Source of the DNA: Minwuiaceae bacterium
GTDB taxonomy: Bacteria; Pseudomonadota; Alphaproteobacteria; Minwuiales; Minwuiaceae
DNA length: 39,346 bases
Direction of reading: 5' to 3'
Assembly: GCA_028278525.1 (NCBI GenBank)
Contig: JANQEE010000058.1
Location: 1-39,346 of the forward strand
Below are positions 9,783-17,668 of this stretch, piece by piece. The notes under the pieces are model-generated. The model worked only from the letters and a program-made list of their open reading frames with translations. It was not told the DNA's origin and searched no databases. The position numbers and the translations under genes are program-made. The first letter of the stretch is position 1, and each line of letters begins with the position of its first letter.

Positions 9783-10622
9783 ATGCCGGAACTGAAAGTC
9801 GGCGAAATCACCCTCGCCTATACCGATGTCGGCGCCGGACCGGCCGTAATCCTGGTGCATGGCAGCGCGACCAACCGCAAGCAGTGGCGACCGATGATCG
9901 AACATCTGTCGGGCCGCTTTCGGTGCCTGGCGCCGGATCTGATCGGCTACGGCCGGACCACCGGCTGGCCCGCGGACCGGAAGCTCGCGGCCGAGGACGA
10001 GATCAGGCTGATCGCGGCCCTGGTCGAGCTGTTCGACGGGCCGGTCCATCTGGTCGGCCATTCCTATGGCGGCAGCCTCTGTCTGGAAGCCGCGCTGACG
10101 CTGTCGGCCCGGCTGCGCAGCCTCACCCTGATCGAGCCGGTGGCTTTCCAGTTGCTGCGCCTGGAACGCGATGAGGAAGCCTGGGCGGAGATCGAGGACC
10201 TGGCCACCCGGCATATCCGGTTCGCCCGGGAAGGCCGGCTCGCGGCCTGCGCGGACGCGATGATGGCGTATTGGATCGGCGCGCCCGCCTGGTCGGCGAT
10301 GCCGGCCGAAATGCGCGCGGCGGTCACGGCGACGATGCCCAAGGTCGCTGCCGAATGGCAGATGGCGTTCGATTCGACGGTCGGTTTGTCCGCCTTCATC
10401 GGCATGAAGACGCCGACGCTCTTAATCCGGGGAACGCACACGACGCTGGCGGCGCATCGCGTCGTCGACCTGCTGGCGGGCGCTCTGCCGCGCTGCGACC
10501 GGGTCGAAATCGACGGCGCCGGCCACATGTCGCAGCTCACCCACGCCGCCGAGGTCAACGCCGCCGTCGCCGCGCATCTGGAGCGGCACGCGAACGGCGC
10601 GGCGGCGAAAGACGTGGCCTGA
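9783..10622 (+). CDS. alpha/beta hydrolase
   Basis: A 279-residue cytoplasmic hydrolase. The start at 9783 is chosen over the in-frame extension to 9447 because AGGGGAAGAG precedes it and the protein then begins with the first strands of the fold. Seen motifs are the oxyanion loop His-Gly-Ser (LVHGSATN, residues 25-31), the nucleophile Ser94 in Gly-His-Ser-Tyr-Gly-Gly, and a terminal His in Gly-Ala-Gly-His-Met. The strand where the acid normally sits reads 'Leu-Ile-Arg-Gly-Thr-His-Thr-Thr', with no Asp, so the acid may come from elsewhere or be missing. The fold resembles C-C hydrolases and haloperoxidase-like esterases. A methyltransferase gene follows after about 34 bases. Confidence 0.87.
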   Translation: MPELKVGEITLAYTDVGAGPAVILVHGSATNRKQWRPMIEHLSGRFRCLAPDLIGYGRTTGWPADRKLAAEDEIRLIAALVELFDGPVHLVGHSYGGSLCLEAALTLSARLRSLTLIEPVAFQLLRLERDEEAWAEIEDLATRHIRFAREGRLAACADAMMAYWIGAPAWSAMPAEMRAAVTATMPKVAAEWQMAFDSTVGLSAFIGMKTPTLLIRGTHTTLAAHRVVDLLAGALPRCDRVEIDGAGHMSQLTHAAEVNAAVAAHLERHANGAAAKDVA

Positions 10623-10656
10623 GCGGCCGGAATAATCCAACGGGGAGACTTTGCTA

Positions 10657-11274
10657 ATGGGGTTTTACGCGAAGCATATATTGCCGCGCGCGCTCGACTT
10701 CGCGTGCAGCATGAAGCCGGTGCTGGAACAGCGGGAAAAGGTGGTGCCGTTGGCCGAAGGCCGGGTCCTGGAGGTCGGTATCGGCACGGGACTCAACCTG
10801 CCCTACTACGACGCGTCGAAAGTCGACCGGGTTATCGGGCTGGACCCGGCGGAAGAGATGCTGGTGCGGGCGCGCAAACGCGCGTCGGGGCTGCCGTTCG
10901 CGGTGGAGCACCTGGCGTTGGAAGGAGAGCGCATCCCGCTGGAACCGGATAGCATCGACACGGTACTGGTGACCTATACGCTCTGCACCATCCCGGACGT
11001 GTTCACCGCGCTGGACGGCATGCGGCGGGTGCTGAAGCCGACCGGCCGACTGATCTTCTGCGAGCACGGCAAGGCGCCGGACGCGCGGGTGCTGCGCTGG
11101 CAGCGGCGGATCAATCCGCTGTGGGGCAAGCTGCTGGGCGGCTGCAACCTGGACCGGGACGTGCCGAGCCTGCTGAAGCAGGGCGGCTTCGCCTTCGATA
11201 CGATTGAGAGCGCCTATCTGGACGGACCGGCGATCGCCAGCTTCAACTACTGGGGGACGGCGCGGCCGTCCTGA
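10657..11274 (+). CDS. class I SAM-dependent methyltransferase
   Basis: A 205-residue methyltransferase. Motif I is 'Val-Leu-Glu-Val-Gly-Ile-Gly-Thr-Gly-Leu-Asn' and the next acidic loop 'Gly-Leu-Asp-Pro-Ala-Glu-Glu-Met' would hold the SAM ribose; 'Asp-Thr-Val-Leu-Val-Thr-Tyr-Thr-Leu-Cys' corresponds to motif II. The pattern fits the UbiE/phosphatidylethanolamine N-methyltransferase-like methyltransf_11 group; the C-terminal 'Gly-Gly-Cys-Asn-Leu-Asp-Arg-Asp' is often seen in these proteins. The substrate is unknown. ATG at 10657 is preferred to TTG at 10651 because GGGGAG lies nine bases upstream of it. Its last 28 bases overlap the convergent PEP-CTERM-like gene. Confidence 0.88.
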   Translation: MGFYAKHILPRALDFACSMKPVLEQREKVVPLAEGRVLEVGIGTGLNLPYYDASKVDRVIGLDPAEEMLVRARKRASGLPFAVEHLALEGERIPLEPDSIDTVLVTYTLCTIPDVFTALDGMRRVLKPTGRLIFCEHGKAPDARVLRWQRRINPLWGKLLGGCNLDRDVPSLLKQGGFAFDTIESAYLDGPAIASFNYWGTARPS

Positions 11275-12092
11275 CGCCGACGCCTTGTCGCAACCAGCCC
11301 GGCCAGGCCGAGGCCGAGGCCGAGCAGGACGGCCATGCCGGGCGCCGGCACCGCGGCTTCGTCGCCGATACGGTCGGGCGCGAAGGCGAGGCTTCGGACG
11401 CTGTCGAATCCTATGTTGCCGACGGCGGTGGCCGCGCCGGTGGCAGCGTCGATCGTGAAAAAGGTGTTCGAGGTAAAACTGGCGCCGATCAACGTATCGT
11501 TGTCCGTATCGAAAGCAAGCCCCGAGATGAAGGCCGTGCCAAGCGGGCCGACGGCGGTGCCCACACCGGTCGCCGCGTCGATGACCGCCAGCTCTTGGGT
11601 GCTGTTGTCGGTGCCGAACAGCGTGTCGGTCGCCGGATCGAACGCGAGGCCGTTGATAAGGGGAAACCCGGTCGCGCCGACAGTGGTGGCCGCGCCAGTC
11701 GTGGTATCAACGGTCAACAGCGTATCGGCGCTGGTATTGGTGATGAAAAGCGTGTTGCCGTTCGGGTCGAACCCGAGGCCGAGTGCCGCGACGCCAATCC
11801 CCAACGGCCCAACCGCGGTTCCGGCGCCGGTCGTCGTGTTGATCGTCAGAAGCTGGTTGGTGTCGCCGTCCACGCCGAACAGGGTGTTGCTGCCCGGATC
11901 GTATGCGAGCCCGTTGACCGCGCCGAAACCGACCGGGCCTATTGCGGTGCCCGCCCCGGTCGCAGGGTCGATCTCGATCAACTGGTCGGTTACGTTGTCT
12001 ACGCCGAAAATAGCGGCCGACGCCGCCGGCGGGAAAACCAGTGCGCTCACGGCCAGGGCCGACGCAAGCGCGATGCTCTGTCGTGTGTTCAT
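11247..12092 (-). CDS. secreted beta-propeller-like protein with PEP-CTERM-like tail
   Basis: A 281-residue exported protein. Residues 1-26 form a signal peptide ending Ala-Ser-Ala. The body holds about five 42-45-residue repeats, each with the pattern 'Leu-x-x-Ile-Asp-x-x-Thr-Gly-x-Gly-Thr-Ala-x-Gly-Pro-x-Gly' followed by 'Gly-Leu-Ala-Phe-Asp-Pro-x-x-x-Thr-Leu-Phe-Gly', as in DUF4394/beta-propeller proteins. The C-terminus is 'Val-Pro-Ala-Pro-Gly', a hydrophobic helix, then Arg-Arg-Arg-Arg, a VPxP variant of the PEP-CTERM exosortase signal. An extracellular or surface role is inferred. The start at 12092 gives the signal peptide; the longer frame to 12431 runs through dispersed repeats and is rejected. 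No exosortase gene is in this window. Confidence 0.82.
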   Translation of the reverse strand: MNTRQSIALASALAVSALVFPPAASAAIFGVDNVTDQLIEIDPATGAGTAIGPVGFGAVNGLAYDPGSNTLFGVDGDTNQLLTINTTTGAGTAVGPLGIGVAALGLGFDPNGNTLFITNTSADTLLTVDTTTGAATTVGATGFPLINGLAFDPATDTLFGTDNSTQELAVIDAATGVGTAVGPLGTAFISGLAFDTDNDTLIGASFTSNTFFTIDAATGAATAVGNIGFDSVRSLAFAPDRIGDEAAVPAPGMAVLLGLGLGLAGLVATRRRRQDGRAVPQ

Positions 12093-12250
12093 GTTCCTCT
12101 CCGTCGGCCCTTCGGCCGCTTTGTTAAACGTTTGACGGAAAGATCGGTGCATTGGCGGCGCCGGTCGATCCCCTAAAATTAGGGGAAGGGGTCTGACCGA
12201 CCTGTGCGGTGGAGTGCCGGCTAGTGGGTTTCCGAGAAAGCGCCCGTGTT

Positions 12251-12279
12251 CACCCTCGTGCTTCGACAGGCTCAGGGTG
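12251..12279. repeat. dispersed palindromic repeat, 'TTCGACAGGCTCAGG' type
   Basis: CACCCT (12251-12256) and AGGGTG (12274-12279) flank a core reading CTTCGACAGGCTC. This short palindromic element is familiar from intergenic DNA of many GC-rich bacteria. A partial inverted relative (CATGTCGAAGGGTG) begins near 12391, on the far side of the next repeat. Confidence 0.55.
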
Positions 12280-12290
12280 GCACCCCCACT

Positions 12291-12375
12291 GTCATTGCGA
12301 GCGAAGCGAAGCAATCTCGACGGGCCCCGCCCTGCCCTCCCGAGATCGCCACGGCGCTCCGCGCCTCGCGATGAC
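12291..12375. repeat. imperfect palindromic repeat, copy 1 ('GTCATTGCGAG' type)
   Basis: The 85-base element begins GTCATTGCGAGCGAAGCGAA and ends CCTCGCGATGAC; its two halves are near inverted copies (ATTGCGAG...CTCGCGAT and GCAATCTCG...CGAGATCGC). A second copy lies at 16539-16622 in the opposite orientation. It is a REP-like dispersed element and explains the spurious 'SLRAKRSNL' peptides read from both strands. Confidence 0.75.
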
Positions 12376-12438
12376 GGGTCAGATGGCTGGGCATGTCGAA
12401 GGGTGCGGTTGCTGCGGGGCGCTTTATCCAACAGCCGC

Positions 12439-12891
12439 CTAAAGGGCGCGTTCGAAGTTGATCTCGCCGCGCGCCTCGTCGATATCCACGACGTTAAAAC
12501 CGTTGGCGCGGTAGAACGATCGGGCGCGGTGCCAGTCGACCGTGGTCTCCAGTACGATGCGCGTGTAGCCGCGCGACGCAGCCACGGCGATCAGGTGATT
12601 CAGGATGGCCGTGCCGATGCCGGCGCGCCGTTGGCCGCTCTCCACCGACATACGGACGATGCGGCAATCGGCTTGGTTTTCCCTGACCAGGCCGCCCGTG
12701 CCGATCAACGTGTCGCCGGCGAAGGCGACGAAGAAGTTCTCGCAACCGTACGTTTCGGCGATGTCGTCGAGGTCCGGATTTCGGGACGGGTCGAAGCTCT
12801 CGAAATGCTCAGCCAAGCCGGCAGCGATTAGACGGCGCGCATCGTCCTGATGCGCCCGCTTAAAGCCGACGATGGCCAGTTCATCCGCCAT
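12439..12891 (-). CDS. GNAT family N-acetyltransferase
   Basis: A 150-residue acetyl-CoA-dependent acetyltransferase. Motif A is clear: 'Cys-Arg-Ile-Val-Arg-Met-Ser-Val' followed by Gln-Arg-Arg-Ala-Gly-Ile-Gly (the Q/RxxGxG pyrophosphate loop). Motif B ends with 'Ala-Arg-Ser-Phe-Tyr-Arg-Ala-Asn-Gly-Phe', carrying the usual Tyr. The size is normal for a single GNAT domain. The substrate (small molecule or protein N-terminus) is not predictable. The gene is divergent from the CPA2 antiporter gene, with a gap of about 90 bases. Confidence 0.88.
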   Translation of the reverse strand: MADELAIVGFKRAHQDDARRLIAAGLAEHFESFDPSRNPDLDDIAETYGCENFFVAFAGDTLIGTGGLVRENQADCRIVRMSVESGQRRAGIGTAILNHLIAVAASRGYTRIVLETTVDWHRARSFYRANGFNVVDIDEARGEINFERAL

Positions 12892-12982
12892 AGCCGCGAC
12901 TATAGGCTGTTATGATCCACATCAAAGCCCCGAATTCGGCCCTGTGATGCATTTTCGATCCGGGACGCTGTCGGAGGGGCGG

Positions 12983-14212
12983 GTGCAGATATTTTTCGAG
13001 TTGTTGGCGCTGCTGCTGCTGACCCGGGTATTCGGCGAGGCGATGGCGCGGGTCGGCCAGCCGGCCTCCGTCGGCGAGATCCTGGCCGGCGTTCTGCTGG
13101 CGGTCGCGATCGTCTGGGTCGGTCCCGCCGTCCCCTTCCTGGCGCAAATGGGCTCCAGCACCGCGTTGGACACCGTCGCCCATGCGGGCATCTTCCTGCT
13201 GGTGCTGCTGGCCGGTATCGAGATGGAACCGAGCCAGATCGCCAAAAGCTCGAAGGCCGCGTTCTGGATCGCGCTCGGCGGCATGGTGCTGCCGTTGGCC
13301 GGCGGCTTCGCGCTGGCCTGGCTCTTCCTGCCGGATTCCGACTTAAGGCCGGTGCAGTCCCTGCTGGCGGGCGTGGCGCTATCGATCTCCGCCGTGCCGG
13401 CCACGGTCAAGGTGTTCGACGATCTGGGCCTGCTGCACAGCAAGGTCGGCGAATATGTGATTTCCGCCGCGGTGTTCGACGACGTGATCGGGCTGTTCCT
13501 GCTGGCGATATTGCTGTCGGTGATCGAGACCGGCAACGCGCCCGACCTGCTGGCTTTCCTGCTGTTGCTGGGCAAGGTCTCGGTCTTCTTCGGCATCACC
13601 ATCCTGTTGGGCGCGCATGTCTACCCGCGCGTCAGCCGTGGCATGAAGACGATGCAGGCCGCCGCGGCGGAGTTCAGCGCGCTGGCCGTCGTGGCATTGG
13701 CCTATGGATTGCTGGCGGAACTGCTGGGCATGCACTGGATTCTCGGCGCTTTTATGGCCGGGCTTTATTTCGAACGGTCGCGGGTCGGGGTGCGGGCCTA
13801 TGCCGAGATCAGGCTGATCTGCGCGACCCTGGCCAAGGGCCTGCTCGGCCCGCTGTTCTTCGCCTATATCGGGCTGAAGGTCGACCTCGGCGCGGTGACC
13901 CAGGCGCCGGTGTTCCTGTTCCTGGTGGTCGCCGTCGCCTTCCTCGGCAAGGTCGTCGGGGCCGGCGTTCCGGCGCGCCTGACCGGGCTGTCGAAGCGGG
14001 ACGCGACTGCGGTCGGCGTCGGTATGAGCGCGCGCGGCGCGGTGGAACTGGTCGTGCTCGGCATCGCCTACGAAAAGGGGGTGTTCGCGGCGCAGGCGGG
14101 GCAGGATTCGGCGGCGGGTAATCTGTTCTCCTCGCTGATCCTGATGGGTGTGATCACCACCGTGCTGGCGCCGATCCTGCTCAGGCGGTTGTTGAAACCG
14201 CAAGTCTCTTAG
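12983..14212 (+). CDS. CPA2 family cation:proton antiporter
   Basis: A 409-residue inner-membrane antiporter with about 12-13 hydrophobic segments. The core double aspartate is seen at Asp166-Asp167 (VFDDVIG), as in electrogenic NapA-type Na+/H+ antiporters rather than the Gln-Asp of KefB/KefC. No TrkA-N domain is attached. The GTG at 12983 is chosen because GGAGG lies five bases upstream and the protein then starts in its first membrane helix; ATG at 12947 is the alternative. Exchange of Na+ or K+ for protons is inferred from the family. It is convergent with the bacteriohemerythrin gene, eight bases apart. Confidence 0.88.
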   Translation: MQIFFELLALLLLTRVFGEAMARVGQPASVGEILAGVLLAVAIVWVGPAVPFLAQMGSSTALDTVAHAGIFLLVLLAGIEMEPSQIAKSSKAAFWIALGGMVLPLAGGFALAWLFLPDSDLRPVQSLLAGVALSISAVPATVKVFDDLGLLHSKVGEYVISAAVFDDVIGLFLLAILLSVIETGNAPDLLAFLLLLGKVSVFFGITILLGAHVYPRVSRGMKTMQAAAAEFSALAVVALAYGLLAELLGMHWILGAFMAGLYFERSRVGVRAYAEIRLICATLAKGLLGPLFFAYIGLKVDLGAVTQAPVFLFLVVAVAFLGKVVGAGVPARLTGLSKRDATAVGVGMSARGAVELVVLGIAYEKGVFAAQAGQDSAAGNLFSSLILMGVITTVLAPILLRRLLKPQVS

Positions 14213-14220
14213 ACGGCAGG

Positions 14221-14709
14221 CTACGGGCCGGCCGGGCGCGGCGGCGGGGGCGTAGGGTCCGGGTCCGACAGGCCGGGGCCGAAGCGGAGCGCCGCCCGCT
14301 CGACCTCTGCATTGCCCTCCAGGAACGGGCGGTAAGCCATGTCCTCGACCAGGATGTGGTTGTTCAGCCAGTCCTTCAGGAAGGCGAGCAGGTGGGGGCC
14401 GAGCCCGGCTTCGCCGCCGCTGAAATAGCGGTCGCGGGTGTAGCGCATGTCGGCGGTGAAGCGATCGTGCTCCGCCCGATGCTCGGCCAGGCTGGGATAG
14501 CCGCAGGCCGCGAGCACCGCTTCCTCCCGGGCGAAGTGGAACTCGATATAGGCGACCAGGCTTTGAAAGACCTGGTCCATATCGGACGGTCCGGCGCCGT
14601 ATTCCAACGCGTCGTGCAGGCGGTTGATCAGGTCGATCAGCGCGCGATGGTCGGAATCGATCAGCGGTACGCCGACGCTCATGGATTCCGACCATTCGTA
14701 GAACGGCAT
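14221..14709 (-). CDS. bacteriohemerythrin
   Basis: A 162-residue non-haem di-iron oxygen-binding protein. All seven iron ligands of the family are present with normal spacing: His21, His58, Glu62, His77, His81, His118 and Asp123. The protein starts 'Met-Pro-Phe-Tyr-Glu-Trp-Ser', typical for bacteriohemerythrins, so the ATG at 14709 is preferred over the frame reaching 14781. It ends with a proline-rich tail of about 15 residues after the four-helix bundle. The role may be oxygen storage, delivery or sensing. It lies 85 bases downstream of the desulfhydrase gene on the same strand and may be co-transcribed. Confidence 0.93.
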   Translation of the reverse strand: MPFYEWSESMSVGVPLIDSDHRALIDLINRLHDALEYGAGPSDMDQVFQSLVAYIEFHFAREEAVLAACGYPSLAEHRAEHDRFTADMRYTRDRYFSGGEAGLGPHLLAFLKDWLNNHILVEDMAYRPFLEGNAEVERAALRFGPGLSDPDPTPPPPRPAGP

Positions 14710-14794
14710 GACCTTGCTTCCCGGCGGATTCCGATGGTGGACGACACGGGCAGGATACGACGAACGCGGGTGCCTTGCCACAGATCCTCGCCGC

Positions 14795-15817
14795 TCAGGC
14801 CGGCAGAACCCGCTCTCCGTAGGCGAAAAGCGCCGGGGCGCCGCCGGTGTGGATGAACAGCAGGGAACCTTCTTTTCCCCGCTGCCGAGTACGTTGCAGG
14901 AAGCCGGCCATGACCTTGCCGGTGTAGACGGGATCGAGGATCAGGCCCTCGGCACGGGCGGCAGCGGCGATGGCGTCCATGGTCGGCGGGTTCAACTGGC
15001 CGTAGCCCGGCGCAAGGAAGTCGTCGATCAGGCGGATGTCGCCGTCGGCGACCGGCGATCGGATATCCAGCAGATCGGCGATCTCCCGGCAGCGGTCGGC
15101 GATGCGCGCCTGCTGGGCCGTCGTATCGCGGCGGACGCAGATGCCGGTGACTGGGACGTCATGACCGAGCGCGCGTAGCCCGAACAGCAGGCCGGCATGG
15201 GTGTGGCCGCTGCCGGAGGCGACGACGATTTCGTCGATGACGATGTCGTCGGCCGCCAGTTGCTTGGCGATTTCCCGAGCCGCGATGACATAGCCGAGGG
15301 CGCCGAGCGGCTTATGGCCGGGCGCCAGCGGCACGATGTAGGGGCGGCGGCCTTGGGCTTCCAGGTTGGCGGCGATCTCGCCGAGGCGCCGGTCGGCGCC
15401 GGTTTCGTCCTCGCCGTCGGGATAGGAATGGAGCGTGGCGCCGAACAGCTTGTCGAGCAGGACGTTGCCGGAGGTGCGGTATTGCGCGTCGGTGTCGGGC
15501 ACGCGCTCTTCCAATTGGATGTGGCAATCCATGCCGAGTTTGGCCGCGGCCGCCGCGGCGGTGCGCACGAAGTTCGACTGCACGGCGCCGGTGATCAGGA
15601 CGGTGTCGGCGTTTCGGCTTTCGGCTTCGCCCAAATAGAACTCCAACTGGCGAACCTTGTTGCCGCCGAAGGCGAGGCCTGTGCAGTCGTCGCGCTTGAC
15701 GTAGAGCCGTCCGCCGCCGGTTTGCGCCGCCAGATTGGCCATCTGTTCGAGCGGTGTCGGCCCGTGGCCGAGCCTGACCCGGGGAAACGCGTCCAGCCGG
15801 CCGAGTTCGGCCGTCAT
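14795..15817 (-). CDS. D-cysteine desulfhydrase / PLP-dependent ACC deaminase family enzyme
   Basis: A 340-residue fold-type II PLP enzyme. The Schiff-base lysine is Lys54 in 'Phe-Gly-Gly-Asn-Lys-Val-Arg-Gln-Leu-Glu-Phe', and the phosphate-binding loop is 'Ser-Gly-Ser-Gly-His-Thr-His-Ala-Gly'. D-cysteine desulfhydrase (giving pyruvate, H2S and ammonia) fits best; ACC deaminase and the related L-cysteate sulfo-lyase CuyA share the fold and cannot be excluded. The start codon directly follows the TGA of the upstream LysE-family exporter, so the two are almost surely translationally coupled. A joint role in removing or exporting a sulfur amino acid is a reasonable inference. Confidence 0.87.
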   Translation of the reverse strand: MTAELGRLDAFPRVRLGHGPTPLEQMANLAAQTGGGRLYVKRDDCTGLAFGGNKVRQLEFYLGEAESRNADTVLITGAVQSNFVRTAAAAAAKLGMDCHIQLEERVPDTDAQYRTSGNVLLDKLFGATLHSYPDGEDETGADRRLGEIAANLEAQGRRPYIVPLAPGHKPLGALGYVIAAREIAKQLAADDIVIDEIVVASGSGHTHAGLLFGLRALGHDVPVTGICVRRDTTAQQARIADRCREIADLLDIRSPVADGDIRLIDDFLAPGYGQLNPPTMDAIAAAARAEGLILDPVYTGKVMAGFLQRTRQRGKEGSLLFIHTGGAPALFAYGERVLPA

Positions 15818-16447
15818 TCAGTTCTTGGAGGTCGCCAGGTGGGCGCCCAGGCCGATCAGGACGGAACCGCCGACCATCCGCGCGATGCGCTGGCCGATGC
15901 CGCTTTGGCGAATCCGCGCGAGCACGGCGGAGGTGAGCAGCACGGTGACAATGTCGGTGGCGGTGAAGACGGCGTTGACGATGGCGCCGAGCGCGAGGAA
16001 TTGCAGCCAGACCGCCATGCCCGCCGCCGGATCGACGAACTGCGGCAGGAAGGCGATGTAGAAGATCGCCGCTTTTGGGTTGAGTACCTCGACCACCACG
16101 CTTTCGGTGAAGGCGCGCCGGGCGCTGCGGCCCTTCAGGTGCGGCAGTTCCGAGGCGTCCAGCTTCTTGCGGATGATGCCGATGCCGAGCCAGACCAGGT
16201 AAAGCGCGCCGACGATCTTCACCGCCGTGTAGAGCGTGGGCACGAGTTGGAAGATCGCCGACAGGCCCGCCGCCGCGGCGATCACATGGGCATAGCCGCC
16301 GAGATGAATGCCGAGCGCCGCCATGAAGCCGCCACGCCGGCCGCGCGCCATGGTCTGCGCCGCGGTGTAGAGCAGCGCCGGGCCGGGCATGACGGCAAAG
16401 ACGAATGTGGCGGCGAAGAACGGGATCAGCAGGTCAAGCGACGGCAT
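15818..16447 (-). CDS. LysE/RhtB family amino acid exporter
   Basis: A 209-residue inner-membrane protein with about six hydrophobic segments. Family motifs are the N-terminal 'Val-Met-Pro-Gly-Pro-Ala' and the central 'Leu-Asn-Pro-Lys-Ala-Ala-Ile-Phe'. LysE/RhtB proteins export amino acids such as lysine, threonine, homoserine or cysteine. Its stop TGA directly abuts the start of the PLP enzyme, with no intervening base, which suggests a cysteine-like substrate shared by the pair. The start ATG is preceded by AGGAACC. Upstream lies repeat-rich intergenic DNA separating it from the phn operon on the same strand. Confidence 0.9.
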   Translation of the reverse strand: MPSLDLLIPFFAATFVFAVMPGPALLYTAAQTMARGRRGGFMAALGIHLGGYAHVIAAAAGLSAIFQLVPTLYTAVKIVGALYLVWLGIGIIRKKLDASELPHLKGRSARRAFTESVVVEVLNPKAAIFYIAFLPQFVDPAAGMAVWLQFLALGAIVNAVFTATDIVTVLLTSAVLARIRQSGIGQRIARMVGGSVLIGLGAHLATSKN

Positions 16448-16538
16448 GGGGTCGGTTCCTGGTCAGGGACGCGTGTCAGTATCCGGTGACCATAAGCCGA
16501 AAGCGGATCGTTTGCCAGTTGACGGCCGGTGCGCAATG

Positions 16539-16622
16539 TCATCGCGAGGCCCGCAGGGCCGCGGCGATCTCGGGAAAACGGAGCACCGCTTCTCGAGATT
16601 GCTTCGCTGCGCTCGCAATGAC
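16539..16622. repeat. imperfect palindromic repeat, copy 2 ('GTCATTGCGAG' type)
   Basis: An 84-base element related to 12291-12375 but inverted: its reverse complement begins GTCATTGCGAGCGCAGCGAA and ends CCTCGCGATGAC. The ends and inner AATCTCGAG/CGAGATCGC blocks are conserved while the centre differs, as expected for a dispersed REP-like family. Confidence 0.75.
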
Positions 16623-16650
16623 GACGGATTCTCAACGGGCGGAGCCGGCG

Positions 16651-16750
16651 GGACCATGGACCCTCGGATCAAGTCCGAGGGTGACGTTTTTTGGGAACGA
16701 CCAATCAACGCACCTCCGTCATGCTCGGACTTGATCCGAGCATCCATGGG
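16651..16750. repeat. pair of inverted palindromic repeats ('GGACTTGATCCGAG' type)
   Basis: Two palindromes face each other: ACCCTCGGATCAAGTCCGAGGGT without its ends is at 16661-16681, and CTCGGACTTGATCCGAG is at 16724-16740. CCATGGA-like sequences form the outer ends, so the whole block is itself an inverted repeat, like the paired REP units called BIMEs. It lies just downstream of phnE and may act as a transcript end or 3' stabiliser. Short frames such as 'MDARIKSEHDG' come from this repeat. Confidence 0.7.
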
Positions 16751-16792
16751 GCAATGGGCGTGGTTTCCGCAGGTTGCGCGACGGCCGCTGTT

Positions 16793-17617
16793 CTAGACCA
16801 GCCGCTTCCTGAGTTGCGCGGAGATAATGTCGATCAGGGTGACGGCGATGACGACGACGATGATGATGGCCGAGGCGCGGTCGTACTGGAAACCGCGGAA
16901 CGACTCGTAGAAGGTGAAGCCGATGCCGCCGGCGCCGACGATGCCGAGCACCGTAGCGGAACGCACGTTGGTTTCGAACCGGTAGAGCGAGAAGCTGGAC
17001 CAGAGCGGCATCACCTGCGGGATCACGCCGTAGACGATTTCCTGGATGCGGCCGGCGCCGGTGGAGCGGATGCCTTCGACCGGGCGCGGGTCGATGGCCT
17101 CGACCGCCTCGGAGAACAGCTTCGAGATGATGCCGAGATTGTGGATGAACAGCGCCATGACGCCGGCGAAGGGACCGAGGCCGACGGCGGCGACGAACAG
17201 GATGGCGAACACCAGCTCGTTGATCGCGCGGGCCGCGTCCATCAGCCGGCGGACCGGCTGTACGATCCAGACCGGCGCGATGTTGTTGGACGACAGCAGC
17301 GCGAACGGGATGCCGAAGACGATGGAGAGGACGGTGCCCCAGAGCGCAATCTGCACCGTTTCCAGCATTTTTAGCGCGAAGATGGCGATGTCGGAAAAAT
17401 CGGGCTTGAGAAAATCGCCGATAAAGACGGCCATGTTGCCGGCGTCGGTGAACAGGTAGGTCCAGTTGTTGACCTCCGCCGGGTAGTAAGAGACCGCGAG
17501 CAGCGTCGCGATAACCAGCGCCACGGCGGCGTTGGTCAGGAAGCCGGACCAGCGGGGCTTCAATTGCTCCGCGACGGCCGGCGAAACAGATTCAGGTTGC
17601 GTGTCGAGGGTGGCCAT
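16793..17617 (-). CDS. phnE: phosphonate/phosphate ABC transporter permease PhnE
   Basis: A 274-residue inner-membrane permease with about six hydrophobic segments after a 25-residue cytoplasmic N-terminus. The binding-protein-dependent transport signature is seen as 'Glu-Ala-Val-Glu-Ala-Ile-Asp-Pro-Arg-Pro-Val-Glu-Gly-Ile-Arg-Ser-Thr-Gly', the PhnE form of the EAA loop that contacts the ATPase. The length is normal. It is the third gene of phnCDE, 113 bases after phnD, with a strong hairpin between them. Uptake of phosphonate, phosphite or phosphate esters is expected; no phosphonate breakdown gene is nearby. Confidence 0.93.
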   Translation of the reverse strand: MATLDTQPESVSPAVAEQLKPRWSGFLTNAAVALVIATLLAVSYYPAEVNNWTYLFTDAGNMAVFIGDFLKPDFSDIAIFALKMLETVQIALWGTVLSIVFGIPFALLSSNNIAPVWIVQPVRRLMDAARAINELVFAILFVAAVGLGPFAGVMALFIHNLGIISKLFSEAVEAIDPRPVEGIRSTGAGRIQEIVYGVIPQVMPLWSSFSLYRFETNVRSATVLGIVGAGGIGFTFYESFRGFQYDRASAIIIVVVIAVTLIDIISAQLRKRLV

Positions 17618-17668
17618 CGGTCAAAAACCTGTGGTCGGAAATCGGTTTGGAAAAAAGGGATAAAATTG

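Larger units (their letters stand above)
16448..16792. other. intergenic region composed mostly of dispersed repeats
   Basis: This 345-base gap between the phnE stop and the LysE start is on the same strand as both genes. It contains one GTCATTGCGAG-type element and one facing pair of GGACTTGATCCGAG-type palindromes, listed separately. I see no gene. The LysE promoter should lie in its left 90 bases, but no clear pair of boxes was found. Confidence 0.6.

Noticed and set aside
11335..12135. Plus-strand frame opposite the PEP-CTERM-like gene
   Set aside because: It looks regular only because the sense gene is repetitive. The minus strand has the signal peptide and the sorting tail.
16426..16796. 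Several small frames on both strands, such as one beginning MDARIKSEHDG
   Set aside because: They are translations of dispersed palindromic repeats, a familiar source of false gene calls.
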